64,000 nt of DNA, from assembly GCF_900100305.1 (NCBI RefSeq), contig NZ_FNEY01000026.1, positions 1-64,000 of the forward strand. Direction: 5' to 3'. The position numbers were made by a program, and so were the translations under genes. The stretch's first letter is position 1; the number at the start of each line of letters is the position of its first letter. Under the pieces are notes generated by a model, which had not been told where the DNA came from, made no database searches, and saw only the letters and a program-made list of their open reading frames with translations. Shown piece by piece: positions 16,152 through 25,286 of the stretch. The DNA comes from Paracidovorax citrulli (GTDB taxonomy: Bacteria; Pseudomonadota; Gammaproteobacteria; Burkholderiales; Burkholderiaceae_C).

Positions 16152-16874
16152 ATGGAAGGTTTTCCGGAACCGGTGCTGGATGAGCATCGAGCGCTGTTGG
16201 CGGAGTACGGGCGGGCGCAGCAGCGCTGCAGCCGGGACCTGGCGGAGCAGGCGCGGCGTATCGAGGCGCTGCAGGCCGAGGTGGTGAAGCTGCGGGCGCG
16301 CGCGCTCGTGGCGGAAACCGCGCTGGCGTATGCACGGGAAGATCGGCGCAGCCAGGAAGAGGCACTGCCCGGCCTGCGCCGTCGGCGGGCCCTGGCCCGG
16401 CAGGTGGAGGGGCTCACGCAGCGGCTGCAGAACCTGATGCGGGAAGTGCTGCATTGGCAGTGGCGCGCGGCCGCGCGGGCCGGCGCGGCGCATGCCGCCG
16501 GAGCGGGGAAGGGGGCGGCCGGCCGGCCGGAGCCTGCCATGCCGGCTCCGCACGCCGTGGTGTGCATCGCGCGCGGACCGGGCGGGGCGCTGGTGGCACA
16601 GCCTTTCGGCCCGGGGGAATCTCCCCCTTCGGGCGATGCCGGGCAGCCCGGCGCGGCTTCCAGCCTGCCCGGCGACGCGGCGGCCTTCGAGGCCAGCCTG
16701 CGGGCCGCGGATTTCGTGATCTGTCAGACCGGCTGCGTGGGCCACGACGACTATTGGCGCGTGCAGGACCACTGCCGCCGCACCGGAAAGCCCTGCGTGC
16801 TGGTGGACCAGCCGCAGGTGGTGCATGTCGTGCGGGGACTGTCGCGGCCGGCTCCGGCCGTGGCCGAAGGCTGA
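16152..16874 (+). CDS. DUF2325 domain-containing protein
   Basis: A 240-residue protein. An N-terminal coiled coil (~residues 10-110, rich in Arg, Glu, Ala and Leu) is followed by an Ala/Gly/Pro linker. The C-terminal DUF2325 domain has the signature DFVICQTGCVGHDDYWRVQD and GKPCVLVDQP, in which two cysteines and a His-Asp-Asp patch could bind metal. ATG 16152 was chosen over the upstream open frame because GGAGG lies 8 nt before it. The biochemical role of the family is not established. The divergent Fur-box promoter suggests iron-responsive expression. Confidence 0.82.
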   Translation: MEGFPEPVLDEHRALLAEYGRAQQRCSRDLAEQARRIEALQAEVVKLRARALVAETALAYAREDRRSQEEALPGLRRRRALARQVEGLTQRLQNLMREVLHWQWRAAARAGAAHAAGAGKGAAGRPEPAMPAPHAVVCIARGPGGALVAQPFGPGESPPSGDAGQPGAASSLPGDAAAFEASLRAADFVICQTGCVGHDDYWRVQDHCRRTGKPCVLVDQPQVVHVVRGLSRPAPAVAEG

Positions 16875-16898
16875 GACCGCCCGGGGCCGGCTGCCGGC

Positions 16899-19800
16899 TC
16901 ACTCCATGGTCATGAGGCTGGCATTGCCGCCGGCCGCCGCGGTGTTGATGCTGACCGCGCGCTCCAGGACCAGGCGTTCGAGCGGCACCGCGGCATCGCC
17001 GGGCGCATGGCCCGCGACGCCGACGATCGGCCCCGGCCGCGCGGCCATCGCCTGGCACACCTCGCGCAGCGATGCCTCGGTGCCATGGTGCAGCACGGCA
17101 TCCACGGCCACCGCGGGCGCACGCCAGTCCGCCACGAGCACGATGCGCTCCTGCACCGTCGCCGGCAGAGTAGCGCGCAGCGTGGCCGCGGCCGAAGGCC
17201 AGACGGCGTGCCCGTCCACGGCCAGCACGGCGGCCAGCTGCAGCAGCCGGTCCGCATCGGCATCGGCCAGACAAAGAATGCGTTCGCGCGGTGCCACGCC
17301 GTATTGGTTGCGCTCTCCCGTGGGGCCGGGCAGCGTGCGGAGGCTGCCGGCCGGCGTGTCCTGCGCGAACTGGCGGCAGGCCGCTTCCAGCGCGCCCTGG
17401 CCGGCGCTGCGTGCCCAGTCCGCCAGGGCCTGCAGCGGGGCCGGGGCGGCGGGCGCATGGCCTTCACCGGTGTCCGGGGCGGCCATCGCGGCGATGGCTG
17501 CCCGCGCAGCGCCGCCGGGTGCCTGTGCCACCAGTCGCAGCAGGTACAGCGGACCGCCGGCCTTCGGCCCCGTGCCCGACAGGCCCTCGCCGCCGAAGGG
17601 CTGCACGCCGACGACCGCGCCCACCATGTTGCGGTTCACGTAGAGATTGCCCGCGCGGGCACGGCGCAGCACGCGTTCCACCGTTTCGTCGATGCGCGTG
17701 TGCAGGCCCTGGGTGAGGCCGTAGCCGGTGCCCGCGATGCGGTCCAGCAGCGTGTCCAGCCCGCTGCGCGGATAGCGCACCACGTGCAGGACCGGGCCGA
17801 AGACCTCGCGCTCCAGCTCCGACAGGTCCTTCAATTCGATCAGCGTGGGCGGCACGTAGGTGCCCTCGGCCCCGGCATGCGGCGGCACGGGCACCTGGTG
17901 CACCGCGCGGCCACGCTCGCGCAGGGCCGCCACGTGGCGCAGGATGCCGTCGCGCGCTTCGGCGTCGATCACGGGGCCCACGTCCGTGGCGAGCTGGTCG
18001 GGCCGCCCGATGCGCAGTTCCGCCATGGCGCCGCGCAGCATCTCCAGCACGCGGTCCGCCACGTCCTCCTGCAGGCACAGCACCCGCAGCGCCGAGCAGC
18101 GCTGTCCCGCGCTGTCGAAGGCCGAGGCGACGGCATCCGCCACCACCTGCTCCGCCAGGGCGGATGAATCCACGATCATCGCGTTCTGGCCGCCCGTCTC
18201 GGCGATCAGCGGCACCGGCCGGCCGGTAGCGTCCAGGCGGCCCGCCACGCTGCGCTGCAGGATGCGGGCCACATCGGTGGAGCCGGTGAACAGCACGCCC
18301 ATCACGCGCCCGTCGCCCACCAGCCGGGCACCCACGGTCTCGCCCTGGCCGGGCAGCAACTGCACGGCCGCGCGCGGCACGCCGGCGCCGTGCAGGATGC
18401 GCACCGCCTCGGCCGCCACCAGCGGCGTCTGCTCGGCGGGCTTGGCCAGCACCACGTTGCCGGCGGCGAGCGCGGCCGCCACCTGCCCCATGAAGATGGC
18501 GAGCGGGAAGTTCCAGGGGCTGATGCATACCACGGGGCCGAGCGGCGCCCATGCGTCTTTGCCTGTTTCCGTGCCGAACAGCGTCTCCACCTGGGCCGCA
18601 TAGAAACGCAGGAAGTCCACCGCCTCGCGCACCTCCGCCACGGCGTTCGCGCAGGTCTTGCCCGCTTCGCGCACCAGCAGCGACAGCAGGGCGGGTGTGC
18701 GCTGCTCCAGCGCGTCGGCGGCGCGGCGCAGCGCGGCGGCCCGCTCCGCAGGGGGCGTCGCGGCCCAGGCGGAGGCCGCCGCCTGCGCCCACCCCAGCGC
18801 CTGGTCCACGTCGCCTGCGCTCGCCTCCTGCACCGTGCCCACCACGTCCGCATGCCAGGCGGGGTTGCGTACCGGCAGGCGAGGTCCTGCCTGCACCGGC
18901 CCGGCGAGCAGCGGTACCGCCTCCCAGTCCTGGTGCGCGTGGCGCTGCAGGGCATCGGACAGCTGCGCGAGGACCGCTTCGCTCGCGAGGTCCAGCCCTG
19001 CGGAATTGCGGCGCGCAGGGCCATAGAGCGCGGGCGGCAGCGGAATGCGCGGGTTCACCTCACCCGGCATCGGCTCCGCGTCCACCGCCGCCACCGGGTC
19101 GGCCACCAGGGTCTCCAGCGGCAGGGTGGCGTCGGCCACGCGGTTCACGAACGAGGTGTTGGCGCCGTTTTCCAGCAGCCGGCGCACCAGGTAGGCCAGC
19201 AGCGTCTCGTGCGTGCCGACGGGCGCATAGACCCGGCAGGGCCGGTCCAGCCCCGCAGCGCCCACGACCTGCTCGTACAGCGGCTCGCCCATGCCGTGCA
19301 GGCACTGGAATTCGTACTGGCCCGGCGTGTAGCGCTCCGGGCCGGCCAGCTCGTGGATGGCGGCCAGCGTGTGCGCGTTGTGCGTGGCGAACTGCGGATA
19401 GACGGCGTCCGGCGCCGCGAGCAGGCGGCGCGCGCAGGCGATGTAGGACACGTCGGTGTGCACCTTGCGCGTATAGACCGGGTAGTCCTCCAGCCCGTCC
19501 ACCTGGGCCCGCTTGATCTCGCTGTCCCAGTACGCGCCCTTGACCAGCCGCACCATCAGGCGGTGGCCGGTGCGGCGCGCGAGATCGATCACGTGGTCGA
19601 TCACGAACGGGCAGCGCTTCTGGTAGGCCTGGATCACGAAACCGATCCCGTTCCAGCCGGCAAGCGATGGCGCTGCGCACAGCGCTTCGAGCAGGTCCAG
19701 CGAAATCTCCAGCCGGTCGGCTTCCTCGGCGTCGATGTTCAGCCCGATGTCGTAGCCGCGCGCCAGTTCCGCCAGCCCCAGCACGCGGGGGAGGAGTTCC

Positions 19801-20648
19801 TGCATCACCCGGCCGTGCTGGGCCCGGCTGTAGCGCGGATGCAGGGCCGACAGCTTGATGGAAATGCCGGGGCCCTCGTACACGCCGCGGCCCGCGGACG
19901 CCTTGCCGATGGCATGGATCGCGTCCACGTACGACTGCAGGTAGCGCTCGGCATCGGCCGCGGTGAGCGCGGCTTCGCCCAGCATGTCGTAGGAATAGCG
20001 GAAGCCCTGGGCCTCGCGCGGGCGGGCATTGGCCAGCGCCTGGGCGATGGTCTCGCCGGTCACGAACTGCTCGCCCATCATGCGCATGGCCACATCCACG
20101 CCCTTGCGCACCAGCGGTTCGCCGCCGCGCGCCGTGATGCGGCGCAGCGCCGCGCCCAGGCCTTGTTCGCTGTGCGTGGCCACCAGCCTGCCGGTCAGCA
20201 GCAGGCCCCAGGTGGCCGCATTCACGAACAGCGAAGGGCTCTTGCCCAGGTGCGACTCCCAGTCGCCGCCACCGATCTTGTCTCGGATCAGCGCGTCGCG
20301 CGTGGCGCTGTCGGGAATGCGCAGCAGGGCTTCGGCCAGGCACATCAGCGCCACGCCCTCCTGCGAGGAGAGCGCGAACTCCTGCAGCAGGCCCTGCACC
20401 CAGCCGGCCCGGCCGCCCGCGCCCTTGCGCTCGCGCAGGCCTCCGGCCAGCCGCAGTGCCAGGGCATGCACGCGCCGGGCCGCGGCACCGTCGATGCGCG
20501 CTTCTTCCAGCAAGGGCGCGACGGCCTCCGGCTCGGGAATGCGGCAGGCCGCGGTGATCGCGTCGCGCAGCGGCGCGGCCGCAGTCGCGGGCCGCGGCGC
20601 GAAGGCCGAGAAAGGCCGGGTATGCAGGGAGGGGTGCGGGGCGTTCAT
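16899..20648 (-). CDS. putA: Bifunctional proline dehydrogenase / L-glutamate-gamma-semialdehyde dehydrogenase PutA
   Basis: A 1249-residue enzyme that oxidises proline to glutamate. The FAD-dependent proline dehydrogenase barrel spans ~residues 100-500, with RLVKGAYWDSEIKRAQ and RVYAPVGTHETLLAYLVRRLLENG. The NAD-dependent aldehyde dehydrogenase domain spans ~570-1010 (ISPWNFPLAIF, GSTDVAR, and the catalytic Cys in DSAGQRCSALRVL). A C-terminal domain of ~200 residues ends in ASLMTME. Unlike E. coli PutA it lacks the N-terminal ribbon-helix-helix, so it should not repress its own gene. The divergent Lrp-family gene 125 nt away is the likely regulator. ATG 20648 gives the best N-terminus. Confidence 0.96.
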   Translation of the reverse strand: MNAPHPSLHTRPFSAFAPRPATAAAPLRDAITAACRIPEPEAVAPLLEEARIDGAAARRVHALALRLAGGLRERKGAGGRAGWVQGLLQEFALSSQEGVALMCLAEALLRIPDSATRDALIRDKIGGGDWESHLGKSPSLFVNAATWGLLLTGRLVATHSEQGLGAALRRITARGGEPLVRKGVDVAMRMMGEQFVTGETIAQALANARPREAQGFRYSYDMLGEAALTAADAERYLQSYVDAIHAIGKASAGRGVYEGPGISIKLSALHPRYSRAQHGRVMQELLPRVLGLAELARGYDIGLNIDAEEADRLEISLDLLEALCAAPSLAGWNGIGFVIQAYQKRCPFVIDHVIDLARRTGHRLMVRLVKGAYWDSEIKRAQVDGLEDYPVYTRKVHTDVSYIACARRLLAAPDAVYPQFATHNAHTLAAIHELAGPERYTPGQYEFQCLHGMGEPLYEQVVGAAGLDRPCRVYAPVGTHETLLAYLVRRLLENGANTSFVNRVADATLPLETLVADPVAAVDAEPMPGEVNPRIPLPPALYGPARRNSAGLDLASEAVLAQLSDALQRHAHQDWEAVPLLAGPVQAGPRLPVRNPAWHADVVGTVQEASAGDVDQALGWAQAAASAWAATPPAERAAALRRAADALEQRTPALLSLLVREAGKTCANAVAEVREAVDFLRFYAAQVETLFGTETGKDAWAPLGPVVCISPWNFPLAIFMGQVAAALAAGNVVLAKPAEQTPLVAAEAVRILHGAGVPRAAVQLLPGQGETVGARLVGDGRVMGVLFTGSTDVARILQRSVAGRLDATGRPVPLIAETGGQNAMIVDSSALAEQVVADAVASAFDSAGQRCSALRVLCLQEDVADRVLEMLRGAMAELRIGRPDQLATDVGPVIDAEARDGILRHVAALRERGRAVHQVPVPPHAGAEGTYVPPTLIELKDLSELEREVFGPVLHVVRYPRSGLDTLLDRIAGTGYGLTQGLHTRIDETVERVLRRARAGNLYVNRNMVGAVVGVQPFGGEGLSGTGPKAGGPLYLLRLVAQAPGGAARAAIAAMAAPDTGEGHAPAAPAPLQALADWARSAGQGALEAACRQFAQDTPAGSLRTLPGPTGERNQYGVAPRERILCLADADADRLLQLAAVLAVDGHAVWPSAAATLRATLPATVQERIVLVADWRAPAVAVDAVLHHGTEASLREVCQAMAARPGPIVGVAGHAPGDAAVPLERLVLERAVSINTAAAGGNASLMTME

Positions 20649-20773
20649 GGCAGAGCGGTCCGGGGGCGGGACGAAGGTGGAGTGAATGCCTGCGATCATC
20701 TCGCCGAGTCGGTTGAATTAATGCGCAAAAATACCGATCATGAATGAATGTTTCACTATGGATCGGAGGTAAC

Positions 20774-21256
20774 GTGGATGAAATCGATAGGGTGGACCGC
20801 AGAATCCTGGCAATCCTGCAGGACGACGGCCGCATCTCCAACATCAAGCTCGCCGAACGAGTCGCCCTGTCGCCCACCGCCGTGCTCGCGCGGGTGCAGC
20901 GGCTCACGCGCGAGGGCTACATCCTGGGCTACGAGGCGCGGCTCAATCCGCAGAAACTCGGCGCCGGCATGCTCGTGTTCGTCGAGGTGCTGCTGGACCG
21001 CACCACGCCCAACGTGTTCGACCAGTTCAAGGCCGCGGTGCAGGTCCACCCGGCCATCATGGAGTGCCACATGGTGGCGGGCGGTTTCGATTACCTGCTC
21101 AAGACCCGGCAGGCCGACATGAACGCCTACCGGCAGTTCGCCGGAGAGGTGCTGTGGCAACTGCCCGGCGTGCGCGAAACGCGCACCTATGCGGTGATGG
21201 AAGAGGTCAAGCACTCCTTCCATCTCGCGCTGGACGAACGCGCCGCGCGCTCCTGA
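20774..21256 (+). CDS. Lrp/AsnC-family regulator, probable activator of putA
   Basis: A 160-residue Lrp-type protein. The helix-turn-helix spans residues ~5-60 (VDRRILAILQDDGRISNIKLAERVALSPTA in part, then RVQRLTREGYILGYEA), and the C-terminal RAM ligand-binding domain runs from LGAGMLVFVEVLL to TYAVMEEVKHS. GTG 20774 was chosen for the GGAGGT sequence at 20765-20770; ATG 20744 upstream is in frame but has no ribosome-binding site. Its divergent position to putA matches the PutR/BkdR arrangement of other proteobacteria, in which proline turns on putA. The shared 125-bp region probably holds its binding sites; no clear dyad was assigned. Confidence 0.88.
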   Translation: MDEIDRVDRRILAILQDDGRISNIKLAERVALSPTAVLARVQRLTREGYILGYEARLNPQKLGAGMLVFVEVLLDRTTPNVFDQFKAAVQVHPAIMECHMVAGGFDYLLKTRQADMNAYRQFAGEVLWQLPGVRETRTYAVMEEVKHSFHLALDERAARS

Positions 21257-21355
21257 GTCCCTGGCCGGCCCGCGCATGCCGCAAAGTCCGCAATAATCGG
21301 CGTCGCGCCGACCGGTTCCGGCCCGTCCCGCCACCCCTACCCAGGAGCTCTGCCG

Positions 21356-21685
21356 ATGTCCGCCTGCCGTTCCGCCCTGTTCGCCGCCGCCGCGCTGTCC
21401 GCGGGACTGTGGAGTGCCCCGGCCTCCGCCGCGTGCTACGTGGTCTATTCCTCCAGCCAGCAGGTGATCTACCGGTCGCAGACGCCCCCGGTGGACCTCG
21501 CGCAGCAGATCCACCAGACCCTGCCGCGCGTCGCGCCGGGTTCCACCCTGGTCTTCTCGCTGGACAGCAGCGATTGCCAGATCGAATTCAACCGCCTTCC
21601 CGCCAGTGCCTCGGTGCCCGGCTCCCGCGTGGGCCTGCCGCCTTCCGATCCCGTGCCGCGGCTGGTACGCCCTGCGCGCAGCTGA
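21356..21685 (+). CDS. Small secreted protein of unknown function
   Basis: A 109-residue exported protein with a signal peptide (SALFAAAALSAGLWSAPASA, cleavage near 26). The mature part begins ACYVVYSSSQQVIYRSQTPP and has a second Cys in DSSDCQIEF, so one disulfide is possible; the C-terminus is Pro/Arg-rich. An AGGAG ribosome-binding site precedes the ATG. The YVVY...VIYRSQTPPVDL pattern recurs in short beta-proteobacterial secreted proteins. No function is known. It stands between the Lrp-type regulator and rlmD, 34 nt before the latter. Confidence 0.75.
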   Translation: MSACRSALFAAAALSAGLWSAPASAACYVVYSSSQQVIYRSQTPPVDLAQQIHQTLPRVAPGSTLVFSLDSSDCQIEFNRLPASASVPGSRVGLPPSDPVPRLVRPARS

Positions 21686-21719
21686 CCGGCCACTGCGGCC
21701 GGCCTGAGACAATCGGGGG

Positions 21720-23195
21720 ATGAGCGACCCCACAGAACATCCCGAGATCCTCCAGGACCCATCTTCCTCCGCGCCCGTGCAGGGGCGTACCGACCTCCCG
21801 CCCGGCTGGCTGGAAGTCACCTCCATGGACATGGACGCCCAGGGCGTGGCCCGCAGGCCCGACGGCAAGGTCGTCTTCATCGATGGCGCACTGCCCTTCG
21901 AATGGGTGAGTGCCAGCACCCACCGCAAGAAGAACAACTGGGAGCAGGCGAGCCTCACCGCCATCCACCGCGAATCCCCGCAGCGCGTGCGCCCGGGGTG
22001 TCCCCATTTCGGGCTGCATGCCGGCGCCTGCGGCGGCTGCAAGATGCAGCATCTGCACGTCGGCGCCCAGGTGGCCGTCAAGCAGCGCGTGCTGGAAGAC
22101 AACCTCTGGCACCTGGGCAAGGTGAAGGCGGAAACCGTGCTGCGGCCCATCGAAGGGCCTGCCTGGGGCTATCGCTACCGCGCGCGCCTGGCCGTGCGGC
22201 ACGTCGAGAAAAAGGGCAAGGTGCTGGTGGGTTTCCACGAGCGCAAGAGCCGCTACATCGCCGACATGGAAGTCTGCCCGGTGCTGCCGCCCCATGTGAG
22301 CGCCATGCTGCTGCCCTTGCGCGCACTGATCGCGTCCATGGACGCACGCGACACCTGCCCGCAGATCGAACTGGCCTGCGGCGATGACGTCACCGCGCTG
22401 GTGCTGCGCCACCTGGAGCCGCTGTCCGAAGCCGACCTGGGCCGGCTGCGCTCCTTCGCCGCCGCGCATGGCGTGCAGTGGTGGCTGCAGCCCAAGGGTC
22501 CGGACACCGTGCACCTGCTGGACGAGGGCGGCCCGCAACTGAACTACGCTTTGCCGGATTTCGGCATCACCATGCCCTTCAAGCCCACCGACTTCACGCA
22601 GGTCAACCCGCACATCAACCGCGTGCTGGTCACGCGTGCGCTGCGCCTGCTGGATGCGGGCCGCACCGACCGGGTGATCGACTGGTTCTGCGGCCTGGGC
22701 AACTTCACGCTGCCCATCGCCACGCAGGCCCGCGAAGTCGTCGGCATCGAGGGCAGCGAGGCGCTGGTGGCCCGCTCGCGCGAGAACTACCGCAAGAACC
22801 AGGACGACCGGCCGCAGGGGCAGGCGCTGGCCCCCGCCACGTTCGTGGCGCGCAACCTGTTCGAGATGACGCCCGAAATGCTCATCGCCGACGGCGTGGC
22901 CGACAAATGGCTGGTCGATCCACCGCGCGAGGGCGCGTTCGCGCTCGCCAAGGCCCTGGCCGACATCCACCAGGCGCGCATCGGCGCGGAAGATGCCCCG
23001 GCGCTGCCCGCGTCGGCCGAAGGCTGGACGCCGCCGCAGCGCATCGTCTACGTGAGCTGCAATCCGGCCACGCTGGCGCGCGACGCGGGCCTGCTGGTGC
23101 ACCAGGCGGGCTACCGCTGCGTGGCGGCCGGCGTGGTGAACATGTTCCCCCACACGGCGCATGTCGAGAGCATGGCGGTGTTCGAACGCGTGTGA
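21720..23195 (+). CDS. rlmD: 23S rRNA (uracil-5-)-methyltransferase RlmD
   Basis: A 491-residue RNA methyltransferase that makes m5U1939 in 23S rRNA. The N-terminal TRAM domain (~15-75) is followed by the Fe-S cluster cysteines in [14 protein letters not shown] and, later, MEVCPVL. The SAM motif is [14 protein letters not shown] (near 320). The catalytic Cys is in [13 protein letters not shown] (near 445), and the C-terminus is [16 protein letters not shown]. It is slightly longer than E. coli RlmD (433) owing to an N-terminal acidic extension and an insert near residue 425. The start at 21720 is the first ATG of the frame. Confidence 0.93.
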   Translation: MSDPTEHPEILQDPSSSAPVQGRTDLPPGWLEVTSMDMDAQGVARRPDGKVVFIDGALPFEWVSASTHRKKNNWEQASLTAIHRESPQRVRPGCPHFGLHAGACGGCKMQHLHVGAQVAVKQRVLEDNLWHLGKVKAETVLRPIEGPAWGYRYRARLAVRHVEKKGKVLVGFHERKSRYIADMEVCPVLPPHVSAMLLPLRALIASMDARDTCPQIELACGDDVTALVLRHLEPLSEADLGRLRSFAAAHGVQWWLQPKGPDTVHLLDEGGPQLNYALPDFGITMPFKPTDFTQVNPHINRVLVTRALRLLDAGRTDRVIDWFCGLGNFTLPIATQAREVVGIEGSEALVARSRENYRKNQDDRPQGQALAPATFVARNLFEMTPEMLIADGVADKWLVDPPREGAFALAKALADIHQARIGAEDAPALPASAEGWTPPQRIVYVSCNPATLARDAGLLVHQAGYRCVAAGVVNMFPHTAHVESMAVFERV

Positions 23196-23302
23196 GATCG
23201 GAAATGCGTTCCCGGAACCGGGTGCTGCTGCTTGAGTGGCCCAACGGCAGGCCTTGAAGGGTTGGCCGGGCCGGCCGGCGGGCCTGCAGTGCGAATGCGG
23301 CT

Positions 23303-23716
23303 TCAGCTCCGGCTGCGGCCCGACCCGCCTTCGCGGGTTTCCTCCGCGCGGCCTTCCTCTGCGCGACGGGCCGGGGTGGTCGGGGGCTTCTCCAGGTTGC
23401 CCAGCACCGAGGGCGCGCCCTCCAGCTTGTTCTCGCGCATGTACTGGTCCATTTCCTTCCAGCCCGCGAACACCTGGGCCTTCGAGGCCTTGGGGTTGAG
23501 GGTGAAGCAGTCCTCCAGTCCCCGCAGCGCGTGGCGGCAGGCGCCGCCGATCGCCTTGGCCTCGGCTTCCTTCTGCACTGTGCGTGGATCGGGCCCCAGC
23601 CCGGGAATGTCGCAGGCCGACAGCAGCAGCGGTGCCGCTGCGCACGCCACGAGCCAGGAAAGCCGGCGGCCGGGCGGGCGGCGGGCGGAGGAGGGGGCTG
23701 TGTGGCGGTGTGGCAT
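23303..23716 (-). CDS. Putative lipoprotein
   Basis: A 137-residue exported lipoprotein. A basic N-terminus and hydrophobic stretch (WLVACAAAPLLLSAC) give the lipobox LLSAC near residue 35. The mature part has RTVQKEAEAKAIGGACRHALRG, a second Cys in LEDCFTLNPKASK and a polar, low-complexity C-terminus rich in Arg, Glu and Gly. Two mature cysteines (near 61 and 70) could pair. I do not recognise a family beyond the general pattern. It is a single gene, convergent with rlmD. Confidence 0.75.
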   Translation of the reverse strand: MPHRHTAPSSARRPPGRRLSWLVACAAAPLLLSACDIPGLGPDPRTVQKEAEAKAIGGACRHALRGLEDCFTLNPKASKAQVFAGWKEMDQYMRENKLEGAPSVLGNLEKPPTTPARRAEEGRAEETREGGSGRSRS

Positions 23717-23779
23717 GTTCCAGTCATTATCGGCCGCTGCGCCCGATCATTGAGGCCTGCGTGCGCCCATCCTGAGGAA

Positions 23780-23809
23780 AAGCAAAAAGGCCTCCGCGGG
23801 GGAGGCCTT
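23780..23809 (-). terminator. Rho-independent terminator after the BI-1-like gene
   Basis: AAGGCCTCC (23787-23795) and GGAGGCCTT (23801-23809) form a perfect 9-bp stem with a 5-base loop. On the minus strand five T follow (23788-23784). It lies 45 nt past the stop codon of the Bax-inhibitor-like gene. Confidence 0.85.
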
Positions 23810-23853
23810 CCTGCTGCTGGAGGGCCCGGGGCCCTCCGGTGCGTGCCGGGGCG

Positions 23854-24546
23854 TCAGTCGCGCTCGCCGCCCATGATGCCGAGCAGGGCCAGCAGGCTCT
23901 GGAACACGTTGAAGACGTCCAGGTACAGCGCCAGCGTGGCGCTGATGTAGTTGGTCTCGCCGCCGTCGATGATCTGCTTCAGGTCGTACAGCATGTAGGC
24001 GCTGAAGATGCCGATGGCCGCCACCGAGATGGCCATCATGCCGGCCGAGGATCCCACGAACACGTTGATGACCGAGCCCACCAGCAGGACCATGGCGCCC
24101 ACGAAGAGCCACTTGCCCATGCCGGAGAGGTCGCGCTTGATCACGGTGGCGAGGCTGGCCATGACCAGGAACACGCCCGCCGTGCCGGCGAAGGCCGTCA
24201 TGACGAGGTCGGTGCCGTTCTTGAAGCCCAGCACCATGCCGATCAGGCGCGAGAGCATGAGGCCCATGAAGAACGTGAAGCCCAGCAGCACCGGCACGCC
24301 GGCCGCCGAGTTCTTGGTCTTCTCGATGGCGAACATGAAGCCGAAGGCGCCGCCCAGGAAGACGATCAGGCCCACGCCGCCCCGCAGGGACTGCGTGATG
24401 CCGGTGGCCACGCCCAGCCAGGCGCCCAGCACCGTGGGCACCATGCTCAGTGCGAGCAGCCAGTAGGTATTGCGCAGCACACGCTGCCGCTGCTCCTGCG
24501 ATACGCCGTAGCCCGCAGAGCCCAGAACGGTGACTTGATCATTCAT
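23854..24546 (-). CDS. Bax inhibitor-1 / YccA family membrane protein
   Basis: A 230-residue inner-membrane protein with seven hydrophobic segments and a short cytoplasmic N-terminus (VLGSAGYGVSQEQRQRVLRNTYW). The family landmark near the end is YDLKQIIDGGETNYISATLALYLDVFN, whose acidic residues belong to the pH-sensing, calcium-leak-type site of BI-1 proteins. The E. coli homologue YccA modulates FtsH proteolysis. The start at ATG 24546 has a good ribosome-binding site (GGGAGCAAGAGAAG region). It is monocistronic with its own terminator. Confidence 0.92.
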   Translation of the reverse strand: MNDQVTVLGSAGYGVSQEQRQRVLRNTYWLLALSMVPTVLGAWLGVATGITQSLRGGVGLIVFLGGAFGFMFAIEKTKNSAAGVPVLLGFTFFMGLMLSRLIGMVLGFKNGTDLVMTAFAGTAGVFLVMASLATVIKRDLSGMGKWLFVGAMVLLVGSVINVFVGSSAGMMAISVAAIGIFSAYMLYDLKQIIDGGETNYISATLALYLDVFNVFQSLLALLGIMGGERD

Positions 24547-24784
24547 CTTCTCTTGCTCCCTTTGCCTGTTGAGGCCTGCGAAGTGCAGACCGGCAAATTC
24601 TAGGTGGTGGCTTCCAGCCCGCTTTCAAATAACCTTTGCCACTCCCGACCTTTTGGGATGCAGTGTTTTGCCATGGACAGCCCGGTGGAGGGCGACGCGG
24701 GAGATATCCTCCGCAGGTTCCGTACCGGCCGGACGCGGTCGCGGCCTGCCGATCCTCCATCCGTTTTCCATTCCACCGGATCCC

Positions 24785-25192
24785 ATGAAGACCAAACCCG
24801 AACTCGAATTCGCCGACGTCAAGAAAATCGCTGCCGCCGCGGAGGCGGAAGCCGTGCGCAACGGCTGGGCGGTGACCATCGCCATCGTGGACGACGGCGG
24901 CCATCTCCTCTCGCTGCAGCGCCTGGACGGTGCCGCACCGCTGTCGTCGCACATCGCCCCGGGCAAGGCCCGCACGGCCGCCCTGGGCCGCCGCGAGAGC
25001 AAGGTGTACGAAGACATCATCAACGGCGGCCGCACCGCCTTCCTGACGGCACCCTTCATCGACGGGATGCTCGAAGGCGGCGTGCCGATCCTGAAGGACG
25101 GCCAGTGCCTGGGCGCCGTGGGCGTGAGCGGCGTGAAATCCAGCGAGGACGCGCAGATCGCCCGCGCCGGCATCGCGGCCATCGGCCTCTGA
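24785..25192 (+). CDS. GlcG/HbpS-family heme-binding-like protein
   Basis: A 135-residue protein of the GlcG/HbpS (DUF336) family: KKIAAAAEAEAVRNGWAVTIAIVDDGGHLLSLQRLDGA, GKARTAALGRRES and GGVPILKDGQCLGAVGVSGV are the conserved blocks. Members form octamers; some bind heme or occur next to glycolate oxidase genes, and for most the role is unknown. The ATG at 24785 follows the family N-terminus; the frame is open upstream. The 238 bases between it and the BI-1-like gene hold divergent promoters only. It converges on the iron-regulated hemP gene, which may or may not be meaningful. Confidence 0.85.
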   Translation: MKTKPELEFADVKKIAAAAEAEAVRNGWAVTIAIVDDGGHLLSLQRLDGAAPLSSHIAPGKARTAALGRRESKVYEDIINGGRTAFLTAPFIDGMLEGGVPILKDGQCLGAVGVSGVKSSEDAQIARAGIAAIGL

Positions 25193-25241
25193 TCCGGCCC
25201 GCGCCGGCGCCCGCACTCCCGCGGTGCAGACCACAAGCAAA

Positions 25242-25267
25242 AAACCGGCCTCGAAAGGCCGGTTTTT
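25242..25267 (+). terminator. Rho-independent terminator after the GlcG-like gene
   Basis: AAACCGGCC (25242-25250) and GGCCGGTTT (25257-25265) form a perfect 9-bp stem with a 6-base loop, followed by T. It ends 20 nt before the oppositely directed T-run of the hemP 3' element. Confidence 0.85.
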
Positions 25268-25286
25268 CTTTGGGAGGCGCTGTGGG

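Noticed and set aside
15929-16567. A 212-codon minus-strand frame crossing the Fur-box region and the iron-linked RNA element
   Set aside because: There is no start with a ribosome-binding site, the product is low-complexity, and the frame is not kept in the second copy of the element.
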